Part shown: positions 32,600 to 44,575 of the stretch, in pieces | Position numbering within the stretch: position 1 is the first letter of the stretch | Layout: every line of letters begins with the position of its first letter | From: Papaver somniferum | Taxonomy: Eukaryota; Streptophyta; Magnoliopsida; Ranunculales; Papaveraceae | Reading direction: 5' to 3' | Assembly (NCBI RefSeq): GCF_003573695.1 | Contig: NC_039362.1 | Location: 116,539,120-116,603,119 of the forward strand | Length of the DNA: 64,000 bases | Notes under the pieces: model-generated | What the model was told of the DNA's origin: nothing | The model's input: the letters and a program-made list of their open reading frames with translations, nothing else | The model's database searches: none | Translations under genes and position numbers: made by a program

Positions 32600-33707
32600 A
32601 CGTTCATAAATGGTTAGCCGAAACTAGCCGATTGAACTATAAGCTTAACCATTTTCATAAACACTTAAGACTTTAAGTTTATCACAATTATAAATTATAA
32701 TGTGATCAATCATGTCTGTATATTGTTCTTAGAGATTTATTCAAATGCTAATTATCTCACAGAAATAATTTTATGTGCATTTGAAAATATTCAACAGGGC
32801 AAGTATGTGTACCAGGTATGTCTACTTCAGCCTTGTTCGTGACTATATTTGTGATGGTACATGTACCGGGTATGTGTACCCTTAAGACAAATATAAGTTC
32901 CTGAACATGCAGAACTTTTTTAGTTTGCATACCGGGTATGGATACCACACCGGTTACAGAACCGACAGTTCTTTTTCGGTATGCGTACCATTCCAGGTTC
33001 ACGAGTTCACAGATATTTTGTGGTATGGATACCGGGTATGCGTACCACTAAGTCACTGCCGAACTATAGATACGTGTACTGGGTACATGTACTATGGATC
33101 CGGACCTATAACAGTTTTCCCAGTTTTTGAAACTGGTATGCGTACTGTCATGTATCCAGATTTATAGTAGTTCTAAATTTTTCTCTAGATCAATTCGAAA
33201 CATTCCCAAATAATAGCAATGACACATATAACTGTTCCAGGCTATTTTCAAATGATTCTTGAATCATAATTTAGATTATGAACAATAAATTGTTCTTAAC
33301 CGAAATTCATCAAGTATGAACAAATGTTCATTAAGCTTAATCATATATATTTCGAGGACTAATTACAAGATAAACTTGATTCGAAATTGTTGATATGCTT
33401 ACGATAGTCTAATTAGTTATGCGACAACGTCTGATAGATAAATGATAAATATAACTTGAGAAATAGGTGGTTCAGTCTTCACTTACCTTTTGTTGACGAA
33501 ATTCTTCAAAAGCTTCGGTTGATCTCGCCTTCAAACGGTAGAACGCAATGATGACTGCCTTGATGTCCATTTCTCAACTACAATTATATTCTAATCCGAG
33601 ATTTAAGTAATTGTAGACTAGAAATAAAGATATAGTTTTGACAACTAAATTTGACAACAAGCTTGAGATAGCAACACTTGTGAGTTCGACCGAGCAATGC
33701 TCTAACA
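32600..33707 (-). repeat. LTR fragment iii (copia-type, minus, 5' part only)
   Basis: On the minus strand it starts TGTTAGAGCATTGCTCGG at 33707 and shares its first ~200 bp pattern with family ii. It carries a different minisatellite and stops at 32600, lacking the conserved module and LTR 3' end. It directly abuts the 3' terminus of LTR X. There is no polypurine tract at 33708, so it is not attached to its own interior. The fragment probably results from ectopic recombination. Confidence 0.7.
32795..33160. repeat. GGTATGCGTACC minisatellite in LTR fragment iii
   Basis: About a dozen copies of GGTATG(C/G)GTACC or ACCGGGTATG-type words, many near-palindromic (GGTA-4N-TACC), occupy the place where family ii has GTTCGCGGACT repeats. 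Open frames here (32757-33167) arise from the repeat and are not genes. Confidence 0.75.
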
Positions 33708-34887
33708 ACTATATATTATTACATCGGTTTAAGGAAGTAGATGTATGAACTTGTTTCATAATCGAAAGGAAAATCATGAGTGTGTTGGTCCGGTTATTTA
33801 TTGAATATCATTTGGATGACCAATACAAGATGACAAGGTAGAACCATTCTTGACTTATGTTGAGAATCACGGTATAACCGGTCATAGCCTATATTGTGTG
33901 ACAAGGTGTAACTGATCCTAACTAGTTTTGGGAAGCAAGGTGTAACCGGTCACAAGCCACATTGGTAAGCAGAGTATAACCGGTCACAAGCTACATTGGG
34001 AAGCAAGATGTAATCGGTCACAAGCTATATTGGGAAGCAACATGTAATTGGTCACAAGCTATATTGGGAAGCATGGTCTAACCGGTCACAACCTATCTTG
34101 GGAAGCATGGTATAATCGATCACAACTTATATTGTGAGTCATGGTATAACCGGTCACAACTTATATTGTGAGTCATGGTATAACCGGTTCCAAGAGCAAA
34201 ACCGAGTTTCTAAAGTTCACACATTTCTTCATGGTTGTGTGTGAATTAGGAATTAGGGTTCGCAAAAATGAGAAGCTTCTAGATGTCGACATTATTTAAA
34301 CATAAACATAACTCTTATCATTAATTATTCAAAGATATTCCTTGATGCTCAAGGTGATCCCAAACCGAAATATTGGAAAGCATTTAATTATGATTTTCAA
34401 ATACATATGTTTTAATTACCAGAAATTAAATCATACCCTCAGGAAAATGTTCATTAGTTAATGTATTAAACTAATAATAGAAGTTTTCTAAGAGATATTT
34501 CGGGAAAATTGTTTGGCATTTAATTGGAAATAGGAAAACCGAAATTAGGTACTTTAATGAATATCTTGAGAATATTTTCTGTTTTGGAATTTTCTTGTTG
34601 TCCAGACAGCCTTGGTCTATAAATACTTGAGTTTTCATTTCTTGCAAACTATCCTAAGAGCCAGGCAAACTTCATTTGTGTTGTTTCGGGTGGAAATCGT
34701 CTATCCTGAGAGGAAAGTACCCTAATTAGGAGAAATCTCTTATGACTGCTCTTTTAAAAACTTCTGTGAGATCAAGAAGCTCTACGAGTACCGTTGGTGG
34801 GAAACTAGATAATAGCATTGTTATTTTAGTTTTCGATTATTGATTTCATTGACCAATGGTTGTTGAAACTTTAATTGCACCTAGTTT
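33708..34887 (+). repeat. LTR Y (copia family i, plus, internal part)
   Basis: It starts mid-LTR (TTACATCGGTTTAAGGAAG) and ends mid-LTR at CACCTAG, where LTR Z begins. It contains a minisatellite and a TATA box (GTCTATAAATACTTG, 34614-34628). Both LTR ends are missing. Confidence 0.8.
33835..34200 (+). repeat. GGTATAACCGGTCACAAC minisatellite in LTR Y
   Basis: About ten units of ~32-36 bp alternate GGTATAACCGGTCACAA(G/C)C with TATATTGGGAAGCA or TATATTGTGAGTCAT. This is the most expanded copy of the block in the window. The last two units are nearly identical, suggesting recent duplication. Confidence 0.85.
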
Positions 34888-35479
34888 TTTTAGAGCATAA
34901 CTCGGTTGAACCCACCAAGCGTTGGTATGTCAAGTTTGGTTGTCATATTTTAGTGAACCAAAACTTATTTAAAGAGTCGCTTGATTATGTACTAGAGTCA
35001 ACTTCGTATATGTTAGCTTGAAAGTATTAGGATATGAGACATTACAAGTATTGCGAAGACTTGAAGAAGTGAAGAAGTAAGGAGCTACAACGATAACATC
35101 ATCCTTCCACTTGTGGTTAGTGATATTTGACTTGAACTGTCTCATTCCCTAATGTATCTTTCAAGTCGTGCATATTGAAAACATAACTGCGAAGCATGAA
35201 TGATTACACTCTAGTTAAACGTAGTATTAAGGAATACAATACGAAGTATAATGCTTATCTTTTGAACTTCGTATATAAGACATCGACATAATCGTTTGAA
35301 TGCTATTGTGATTATGTATGGGTATGAGGTGAAGATTTCATCCTAGGAAACAATGTTTTACATTAGTTTAAAGGAAGTAAATTCATGAACTTGTTTCGTG
35401 AATCGAAAGGGAAATCTCCAGGCTTATTGGTATTGCTATTCATTGCATATCTTTTGAACTACCAATATGTGTGATTAGT

Positions 35480-35860
35480 ATAACCGCTCATGACTTGTTT
35501 ATGTTCTTGGTAAAACTATTCACAAGGCCTGACTTTTGTATTGGTATGACTTTTATTAGTAAAACCGATCTTAAGTAATCACCTGAGATGGTATGATCGA
35601 TTTAGTATTGTTGGTATGACCAACTCTAAGCAAAGGGGAATCGATCCTATGAAGAGGTGCAACCAATCATAAAAGGGGAATCGATCCTTGTAATAGGTGC
35701 AACACGCTTTTAGTAGATGGGAGAACCGATCATATAAACATGTGCAACAAGTTTTTAGTGAAAGGGGAACCAATCCTATGGACATGTGCAGCAAATACAA
35801 GTAGTTACCATAAGTATGTGGGGAACCGATCCTAGTATCTAGTCAACCGAATTTTTGGAA
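35480..35860 (+). repeat. GGGGAACCGATCCTA minisatellite in LTR Z
   Basis: Degenerate units combine AGGGGAA(T/C)CGATCCTAT with GTGCAAC(A/C)AG spacers. They are related in position but not in unit to the GGTCACAAC block of X and Y. Confidence 0.7.
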
Positions 35861-37339
35861 AGCTAGTGTGACTATGCACAGTACTCACATGGAGGTAGAA
35901 CCGAAACTTATTTTGGTAGAACCGTGAAACCCATGATTTGTGATTGAGTGTTCTTAATCAATCACATAGTTCTTGAAAGTCAGATGAACCCATTCGAAAC
36001 TCGTTTGGAAGTGTGGAAAATCAGTTTCAAGATTGTAAGTATGAAAGAGGACTTACAAAGTAAAGATGTTGACATACTTTGAACATGTGCAGTAACGCTT
36101 ATCTTTTATTGTTCAAAGATATTCCTTAATAGCTAAAGGAAAATCCCGGATCGAAAAATAAGTTGAGAATCTTTTAATTAAGGTTTTTATTTTTATTTTT
36201 GGAAAATGAAAATTGGTAATGTGCATTTACTAATTGGAGATTTTCTAAGAGATATTCGGTCAATGTTTGGACAGAGCATTTCCAGGAATTATGGAAACCG
36301 AATCTGGAATATATTGCATATCTTGAGAATATTTTCGATTTTGGAAATTCCTTGGTGTCCAAACTTCCTTGGTCTATAAATATCAAAGTTTGCACTTCTA
36401 GCAAAATAATCCTCAGAGCCAGCAAAACTACCTAGTTGTGTTGTTACTAGTGGAGCCGCCTATTCGGAGAGGAAAGTAACCTAATTAGGCGAAATCTCTT
36501 ACGGCCGCGCAGTTTAAAGACTTCTTGGGGATTGAGAAGCTCTATTAGTACCGTTGGTGGGAAACTAGATAATTGTGGTTTATCTTTTGTTTCGATTGAT
36601 TTGATTGACTAATGGTTGTTGAACTTTGATTGCACCTAGTTTGTTTATGCTTGAGAATCTTCTCTTCTGATATAAGATTCACTCAAACTAGATCGAAGTT
36701 TCGACGGGGATCTTTAGACTGTTTGTAGTTCTAAAGACGTCTTGTGATAATCCATTGTTAACAGACTCCGTTCTGTACGTGATTGATCACAATAGATTCA
36801 AGTTGATTGTGTGTAGGTGTTTATTTAAGATCTAAGAAGATTTGAAGACAAAAAAGACTTTGAATATTTATGATTTGGGTTCATAATCTTTGGTGTGCAC
36901 AATACTTGTTTCGGTTAAAGAGGATCCAACTATAATCAGTTTATCCTTGTGGTAGATTGGATTGATTAGTTGCGTAGATCGGCATCAATACGTTTTTTTG
37001 GGATTCAAAGTATTGATTGCAAAATATAGACGATTACTTCGCTAATTGTTAGTAGATAGATCTAAGGACCTGACAAAGGAGTTTATTGAGATAAACAGAA
37101 TAGCCTTTGTCGAACTCACATCACTTGGTTGAAGAGAGTTGATACCAAACAGATTTGTTGTTCCTTTACTGTTTGGAATACGAACCAAAGGAATTGTTCC
37201 AAGTACGTGAATTATTCATAATTTGGAGGCGTGGGAATACATACGGAAATAAGTGAACTATAGGTTTAGTTGCTTGGTCTCAACAATACGAAGTTGGTTT
37301 AATTTTGTGTGGCGGATTAATCCTGAGAGTATTCAATTC

Positions 37340-37400
37340 TGGACAAGGTCCCGGGGTTTTTCTGCATTTGCGGTTTCCTCGTTAACAAAATCTTGTTGTG
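37340..37400 (+). promoter_or_regulatory. Conserved copia LTR module in LTR Z
   Basis: GGACAAGGTCCCGGGGTTTT, then CTGCATTTGCGGTTTCCTCG and TTAACAAAATCTTG. It begins about 365 bp before the LTR end. Confidence 0.6.
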
Positions 37401-37705
37401 TCATTTACTTTTATTTTCCGCAATTATAATTGTTGTTATTATAATTTAAAGTAAATTACACAAACGTTAATTCCTATTTACTTGATAGTAATCCTATTTT
37501 GTTTGGTTAAGTCCGAACCTCTTATCAAGTAAACATACTTCAATGTTGTATTGTCTCGATCTCGTATCCATAGACGATCACACGAAGTGTGAACCGATTA
37601 GTTGTATTGTCTCGACCCAGTCCATAGACTATCACTTTCGGAGAAAGGACTTATAGGTAGGAAAAGTTTTAGCTTGAGGTATATTTGGGTACCCTCGCCT
37701 TTTCA

Positions 37706-37844
37706 CACTTTCAAGCTAACCTATACGAAGTTGATTCTAGTATATAATCAAGCAACTCTTTAAATGAGTTTTGATTCACTAAAATATGATAACCAAACTT
37801 GACATACCAACGCTTGGTGGGTTCAACCGAGCTATGCTCTAACA
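37706..37844 (-). repeat. Truncated 3' LTR of element D
   Basis: Only the first 139 bp of the LTR remain (TGTTAGAGCATAGCTCGG at 37844, minus). The rest is replaced by the 3' end of LTR Z, which faces it in opposite orientation. Confidence 0.8.
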
Positions 37845-37857
37845 ATCCCCCCCTTTG
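37845..37857 (-). other. Polypurine tract of element D
   Basis: The minus strand reads AAAGGGGGGGAT directly before TGTTAGAGC. The counterpart in H is AAAGGGGGAGAT (53396-53408). Confidence 0.75.
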
Positions 37858-39680
37858 TATATTTTAGTGACAAAACTCTTATATCATATGGATAAACAAA
37901 TTACAAAAATTCATTATACACATACGCTTGATTCCAAGTTCAACACCACAAAACCTGCATTAAATTCAATCCTTAAATGTCGCTGCTGACATTATAATAA
38001 CAAAGCTAATACTCCCCCTAAAGGTAAGATAGGTAGATTTTCAATTCGCACGTCTTTGTTATTTCCGTGTAGTTCCTCATAACTACATATCATATGGTAT
38101 GTAACTCCCCCTTAGTTTATGCTTTCACTTTTTTCATTAGAATAAACGTTTTAGCACAAATGTCCTTTCCCTTAGTGATACCAACTCACAACAAGTCAAT
38201 ATCACTTGTTTACTCTGTATATTTCTCCCCCTTTTTGTCACAAAATGACAAAGAAACGAAAAAATAAAGGACAAACCGAAAGGATCTTACAAATCTCACA
38301 AAGAGAGTTTGCAAACCTATAAGAGTTGAGCACGAGGGTTTTACACTCCATTTTAGATAACCAATATCAAAACCGAAACTACAAGTAATTTGGTTTTAAC
38401 ATGTTATCTAGGAAACAATTTCCCAAAGCAATTTTCCCTAATAGTTTAGCACATCAAAAATCAACTAAGCACCTTAGTTCTTTTGCTAAACCGATTGTAC
38501 AAGTACAATCGCTTGTTCGATAAGACCAAAATAAAGATCAGAATTAACTTTATTTTTCTCATCAGGCTCTAATTATTCTCAAAAATAACTTAGACCTTTC
38601 ACTTTTAAACAAGACAAATACTAGGTTAGTTAACTAGTAATTCTTGTTAAGGAATTCGGTTAGACTTGAATAACCGAAACCTTCACATTTGATAAGTCTA
38701 ACTAAGATCCGAAAAACTTAATTTCTCTTATCCGGAAATCACTTGGACTAAACAAATGATCCCGAAACACTTTTATTAAGCCATAAACAATCCATACAAA
38801 CCATAAAAATCAATTTGCATAATCATTTATCTTAACCGGAAGCAATTGAAACAAACATAGACATTATAGCACCGCAATTGCACCGAAATTTTGTAAGCCT
38901 AAACAATTGATACCAAGCAATAACGAAGGATAACAATAGTTTTTATTAACCGGAAACAACTGAATCACAATCAAACATCCATACACAAATAATGGAATAA
39001 ACATCAATTGTACCGAAATTTTGTTAAGCAAAAGCAATAAGGATATGAAATAAAATCATGCTTTTCTTAAACAGGAGAACAATTAACTGACAAGATTGTT
39101 ACCTCAAATTCCGCATCCTCTTCTCCAATAATGTTTGCATCTTCTTTCCAGGGAGAATTGATACCGAAATATCATTATGTTGTCATCCTTATGCAAGTCA
39201 AAAAGAATAACAACAGCCAACCTTTACCAGAGAAAGGTTGAAAACCGGTTTTAACTATTGCAAGCAAAAGTTGAAACCTCGAACATATGCTTTTATGCTA
39301 AACCAAAAGATTCAACATATTGTGACTTTTTCACATATTGTTTCAATCAGAACCCCTCGTGATCCTTTGATAAAGCCTACCAACATGGGATAGAACTTAA
39401 TCCTGCTAAACCAAAAAGTCACCCAAACCATAAGGGTTCACACATTATGAGATCGAATATCAAGGTAATAAAACCGAAATTAAACATCCCATAACCATAC
39501 ATAGCAATAACATAAACCATTCAAGCACAGGATATGTAATCAAAAACTATCACAAGAAATATTATAAAATAATAATTTTATTCGTAATAAGATAGTTTTA
39601 TTCATAATAGACTTTACAATTGTTGAAAGAAATCAAAAAACTGAAGTCTATTTTTCTGGATTAAGTCTTCAGCATACGAC

Positions 39681-40139
39681 TTAATCTTTAGTGGTGCTCT
39701 TGTTGTTCACCGAAGTTTCTTCAGTGTTCAAACTTTTGAAGCATGTCTTAAGAGACTTGTCTGCAACCACTTCTTGTTTTTCAAGCTTTTAAACTTGAAC
39801 CTTCATATCAGCAAGATCAGCTTTTGTCTCCTTAATTTTATCTTTGAGCCAATCTTGATTTCGAACTGTCATTATGAGATTGGTTCTCAGTTCTTCAAAA
39901 TTTTGAATATAGTGAATTATACTATCAGAACGAATCCACTTGGTTTCGGTTGGATTTTGAAGGTTGTATGCCAACATACAAGACTCATTTTGAGATCCGA
40001 TTGAACTATCAGAATCATAATCAGACATGATTTTTGATAAGTTTTTCTTCCTCCTTTCTATATTGATTCCTTGACAATCCTTAACCTTTTGAGCTTCTTC
40101 CTTATTAGCCTTTGTAACACTGCGAGTTATTGGAGGCAT
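39681..40139 (-). pseudogene. ORF2 of element D (basic, coiled-coil; one internal stop)
   Basis: The ATG at 40139 opens MPPITRSVTKANKEEAQ. A basic patch (ERRKKNLSK), an acidic/Ser stretch (SDYDSDSSIGSQ) and a helical C-terminal region with heptad-like spacing (LKDKIKETKADLADM) follow. A TAA at about 39789 interrupts it. The frame then stays open for 35 more codons to the TAA at 39681, and copy F has a sense codon (Glu) at the internal stop, so the ancestor was about 152 aa. It matches no family I know. Elements H and D both have a small basic ORF at this place, after gag. Confidence 0.5.
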
Positions 40140-40925
40140 GCTCGGTTATTTAAAAGGGATTACTCAGGGTTTCAAAATACAGGAAAAAGATTTTTTTCCA
40201 GTAAGACACAAAGTTTCGGACCTGAAAAACTTGTGGAATACCAAAAATATACACATAATATATTTTGTTTCCATTGTCTGAATCTTCCCAAGCTGGAAGG
40301 TTTATTTAGAATTCGAAAAACTAAAATAAAACCTATTTTTGGAAGATCATGATAAACATGAACACTTTTTAGACAGACATGGATCCGTAGTCATCCATAA
40401 AATGTCACAGAATTTTCTGATAAACAATCACACAAAGCTGTGCTTCTTTTTATTGTGCTTTTATCATCCATAATTAAGAGCACTGAAGAGGATGAGAGTG
40501 CACAGTTTCAATACAACTAAGTTGTATCGGAGTAAGATTTTTCTAGCTTACAACGAGTATCAGAACCAAAGTTCATGTTTCTCCTTGGGAATTTCTGCCC
40601 AAAATATCTTCTCCCAAGATAATGATCTTTTCTAACTTTAGAGATATGATCATGTGGAGAAGATGTGAGAGTTTTCAGGGATAGTTAAATCTCTCTTAAT
40701 TCTATCAATGAGATTTTCATAAGATTTTCTCATTCTAAGGATTTCCTTATGATGCACATCAGTAAGATTGTCTGAAACAATTATCCGGAATTCCTGATTG
40801 TTTCTTTTGGCAGAGATTCTTTCTTTCCCTTTCTTCTGGAGTCGTTCTTCATCAAAACTAGAATTGTTTCGATATGGGTGAGGAGGAAACTTTTTTCAGA
40901 AGTGATTGTCAACTCTTTCCTATGA

Positions 40926-41660
40926 TTATTTTGAGTTGATCTTATTGGGTAGTGGTATGATCTGTCTTTCTACTAAGGAATGGCCTTTCAGTTTTTTAAG
41001 ACAAGAAACTTCTTTCAACATTTTTACCACCGTATTTTGAAGAAGTATAAGTTTCCTGTCAAGTGACTGAAAGTTGTATTCCTTAGAATGACTTACACGG
41101 AGTCGGTTCAAAGTTTCCTTTGGACATGATTTCGTTTGATCATCAGTAGATATAGAAGATGGTTTCTTATCCTTTTCTGTCTTGATGTAGTTAGGCAAAC
41201 TACCATCATCTTGATCTGTTTCAGATGTGACCAAACCGTTTTTATCCCAATCCGTAAAACTCGAGCAAGGAATTTTAGTTTCCTCAACATCAAAAGAAAT
41301 CACAACATCATCATTAGTCAGAGTGATAGGATATGTCTCTTAATCTTGAGTAAGAGATTTACCAAGAGCTTCTAATTTGACAGATAGATCCATATTCTCT
41401 TTGGCTAGAATATTCCGTTGAATGTATTTATCTTTGATCTCCTGTTTAAGAAGATTTGACTCTGTCTTTAATATTATCACTTTAGTATACAGAGATTTTA
41501 TAGGCTTTAGGAGTTTTACTAACTCTTTATCAGCATCTTCTTTTCCATCAGAGGACGACACAGATGTTTTCGCAACTCCTGGAGCATGAGTTAACGAAGT
41601 GATAAAATCTTCAACTTTTGAGTATTCATACTCTTGCATAACGTTAACTAAATCAGACAT
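40926..41660 (-). pseudogene. Gag-position ORF1 of element D (coiled coil, acidic)
   Basis: The ATG at 41660, 65 bases after the primer-binding site, opens MSDLVNVMQEYEYSKVEDFI. Residues ~50-105 form a clear heptad pattern (LKTESNLLKQEIKDKYIQ). A TAA at codon 108 (41337-41339) is AAA in copy F, so it is a recent nonsense change. The same frame runs on to 40926, giving about 244 codons, with a second Leu-rich helical part near residues 195-230. There is no DUF4219/UBN2 gag core and no zinc knuckle, unlike element H, although the LTRs are related. It may be a gag remnant or a replacement protein; the function is unknown. Confidence 0.55.
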
Positions 41661-41725
41661 AGATTCAATTTCTTATAGGTTGGATCGCACCAAACACAGA
41701 TTGTTAGATATTTTCGTGTTTGCCT

Positions 41726-41737
41726 GCTCTGATACCA
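41726..41737 (-). other. Primer-binding site of element D (initiator tRNA-Met)
   Basis: The minus strand reads TGGTATCAGAGC, the standard Ty1/copia site, two bases inside the LTR end. Confidence 0.9.
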
Positions 41738-41739
41738 AT

Positions 41740-44575
41740 TGAAAACACGAGGGTACCTAAATATACCTCAATCTAAAACTTTTCCACCTATAAGTCCTTT
41801 TCCGAAAGTGATTGTCTATGGAATGAGTCGAGACAATACAACTAATCGGTTCACACTTCGTGTGATCGTCTATGGATACGAGATCGAGACAATACAACAA
41901 CGAAGTATGTTTACTTGATAATAGGTTCAGACTTAAACAAACTCTAGGGGTTGTCTATCAAGTAAAATAGGAATTAACTTTGTGTATTTTACTTCTAATT
42001 ATAATAAAAACAATTATAATGGCGGAAATAGAAAAGTAAAAGACACAACAAGATTTTGTTAACGAGGAAACCGCAAATGTAGAAAAACCCCGGGACCTAA
42101 TCCAGAATTGAATACTCTGAGAATTAAGCCGCTATACAAAATCAAACCAACTTCGTATAGTTGAGACTTAGCAACTAAACCTATAGTTCACCTTGTTTCC
42201 TCAGTATCCCTGCGCCTCCAACTTGTTAATCAAGTCACGCACTTGGAACAGTTCTTTTGGTTCGTATTCCAAACAGTAAAGGAACAACAAATATGTTCGG
42301 TAACAAATCTTTTCAAACAACGTGATATGAGTCTGACAAAGTCTCTTCCGTTTAACCAATAAACTCCTTTTTCGGGTCATTAGATCAATCTCTCAACAAC
42401 TACTGAAGTAATTGTTAGACTATGCAATCAATACCATTAATCACAAAGAAGTGTATTTATGCCGATCTACTCAACTAATCAATCCAACCTATCACAAAGA
42501 TAAACCGATTATAGTTGGATCCCTTTCCATCCGAAACAAGTATTGTGCACACCAAAGATTATGAACCCAAAAAGTCTTCTTGTCTTCAAATCTTCTTTAA
42601 TCTTCAATCAGCACCTGCACACAATCAACTTGAATCTCTTGTGATCAATCACACACAGAACGGAGTCTGTTAACGTTGGATTATCACAATACGTATTTAG
42701 ATCTACATACAGTCTAAAGATCCCCGTCGAAACTTCGATCTAGTTTAAGTGAATCTTATATCAGAAGAGAAGATTCTCAAGCATAAACAAACCAGGTGCA
42801 ATCAAATTTCAACAACCGTTAGTCAATCAAATCAATCGAAAACTAAAACAAGTCGCAATTATCTAGTTTCCGACCAACGGTACTAATAGAGCTTCTCAAT
42901 CCCAAAGAAGTCTTTAAACTGAGCGGTCGTAAGAGATTTCGCCTAATTATGTTACTTTCCTCTTCGAATAGGCGGCTTCACCAGTAACAACACAACCAGG
43001 TAGTTTTGCTGGCTCTGAGGATTAGTTTGCTAGAAATTCAAACTTCAATATTTATAGACAAGGAAGTTTGGACACCAAGGAATTTCCAAAACCGAATATT
43101 CTCAAAGGTATGTAATAAACACAAAATCGGTTTTCATAATTCCTGGAAAATGCACTGTCCAAATATTGACCGAAATCCCAATAGAAAAATCTATAATCAG
43201 TAAATGCACACTACTAATTATTATTTTCTAAACATATGCATTTAATTGCTCGAGATTAAATAACATATAAAAACTAAGAAACCTTAATTAAAAAGATTCT
43301 TAATTTATTTCGATCCTGGGATTCTCCTTTAGCTATTAAGGAATATCTTTGAACAATTAATGATAAGAGTTATTGCACATGTTCAAAGTATGTCGACATC
43401 TTTACTTTGCAAGTCCTTTTTCATACTTACAATCTTGGAAACGATTTGCCACACTTCCAAACAAATTTAGAATTGGTTCGTCTGAATTCCAAGATCTATG
43501 TGATTGATTATCCTATCAAATCACCAATTATGGGTTTCACGGTTCTACCAAAACAAGTTCGGTTCTACCTCCATGTGAGTATTGTGCATAGTCACGCTAG
43601 TTACCAAAATTCGGTTGACTAGGTACTAGGATCGGTTCCCCACAACTTATGGTAACTACTTGTATTCGGTTGCACATGTCCATAGGATCGGTTCCCCCAA
43701 AACTACAAACTTGTTTCACATGTCCATAGGATCGGTTCCCCTATCTACTAAAAACGTGTTGCACCTCTTACAAGGATCGATTCCCTCTTGTAAACGTGTT
43801 GCACCTCTTACTAGAATCGGTTCCCCAATGACTAGATAAAAGTTGTTATTTACAAGGCATCGATTATACCATCTTGAGTGATTACTTAAGATCGGTTTCA
43901 CTAATAAAAGTCATACCAATACATAAGTCAGGCCTTGTAAATAGTTTTACCAGGATACATAAACAAGTTTATGAGCGGTTATACTAAACACACATATTGG
44001 TAATTCAAAATAGATTTGCAATGAATAACAATACCAATAAGCCTAGCGATTTCACTTTCAATTCACAAAACAAGTTTATGAACTTACTTCCTTTAAACGA
44101 ATGTAAAACATTGTTTCCTAGGATGAAATCTTCACTCATACCCTTACATAATCATAATAGCATTCATATGATCATGTTGATGTCTTATATACAAAGTTTA
44201 ATGGTTAAGCTATAAACCTCGTATTGTATTCCTTAATACTATGTCTAACTAGAGTTTCATACACAGCTTCGCAGTTATGTTTTCAATATGCACGACTTGA
44301 AAGATACGTTATGGAAAGAAACAGTTCAAGTCAAATATTACTAACCTCAAGAGGAAGGATGATGTTGTCGTTGTAGCTCCATACTTCTTCATATTCTTCA
44401 AGTCTTCATGTAATACTTGTAAATCTCATATCCTAACACTTTCAAGCTAACCTATACGAAGTTGACTCTAGTATATAATCAAGCGACTCTTTAAATGAGT
44501 TTTGATTCACTCAAATATGACAACCAAACTTTACATACCAATGCTTGGTGGGTTCAACTGAGCTATGCTCTAACA
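41740..44575 (-). repeat. Family-i LTR shared by elements D (as 5' LTR) and F (as 3' LTR)
   Basis: This complete 2836-bp LTR runs from TGTTAGAGCATAGCTCAG (44575) to ..CCCTCGTGTTTTCA (41740). The D primer site follows its 3' end and the F polypurine region precedes its 5' end. It contains the conserved module at 42050-42110, a TATA box (TCTATAAATATTG, 43048-43060, minus) and a GGATCGGTTCCCC / GTGTTGCACCTCTTAC minisatellite at 43620-43830. Confidence 0.88.
43620..43830 (-). repeat. GGATCGGTTCCCC minisatellite in the D/F LTR
   Basis: Five or so copies of (A)GGATCGGTTCCCC alternate with GTTGCACCTCTTAC or TTGCACATGTCCAT. It corresponds in place to the block of LTR Z and has a different unit from LTRs X and Y. 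Confidence 0.75.

Larger units (their letters stand above)
34888..37705 (+). repeat. LTR Z (complete copia family-i LTR, plus)
   Basis: This 2818-bp LTR starts TTTTAGAGCATAACTCGG (consensus TGTTAGAGC, one change in the TG end) and ends ..GGGTACCCTCGCCTTTTCA. The left flank is LTR Y and the right flank is a minus LTR piece, with no matching target duplication. A TATA box CTATAAATATC lies at 36374-36384. Confidence 0.85.
37706..44575 (-). mobile_element. Element D: non-autonomous copia element, family i
   Basis: On the minus strand it has 5' LTR 44575-41740, initiator-Met primer site, a gag-position ORF, a second ORF, a non-coding region, polypurine tract and a 139-bp remnant of the 3' LTR. 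There is no protease, integrase or RT. The 5' LTR doubles as the 3' LTR of element F to the right, making a tandem chain. The non-coding part (37857-39680) keeps a conserved GACAAAAAGGGGGAGAAAT stretch near 38230. Confidence 0.8.

Noticed and set aside
32757..33167. Frames on both strands rich in Gly/Thr/Tyr repeats
   Set aside because: They are produced by the GGTATGCGTACC minisatellite of LTR fragment iii.
39774..40352. Plus-strand frames conserved between D and F (MTILNLLSF..., 93 codons)
   Set aside because: They are antisense to ORF2 and the gag-ORF2 spacer. Conservation is explained by recent duplication of the element.
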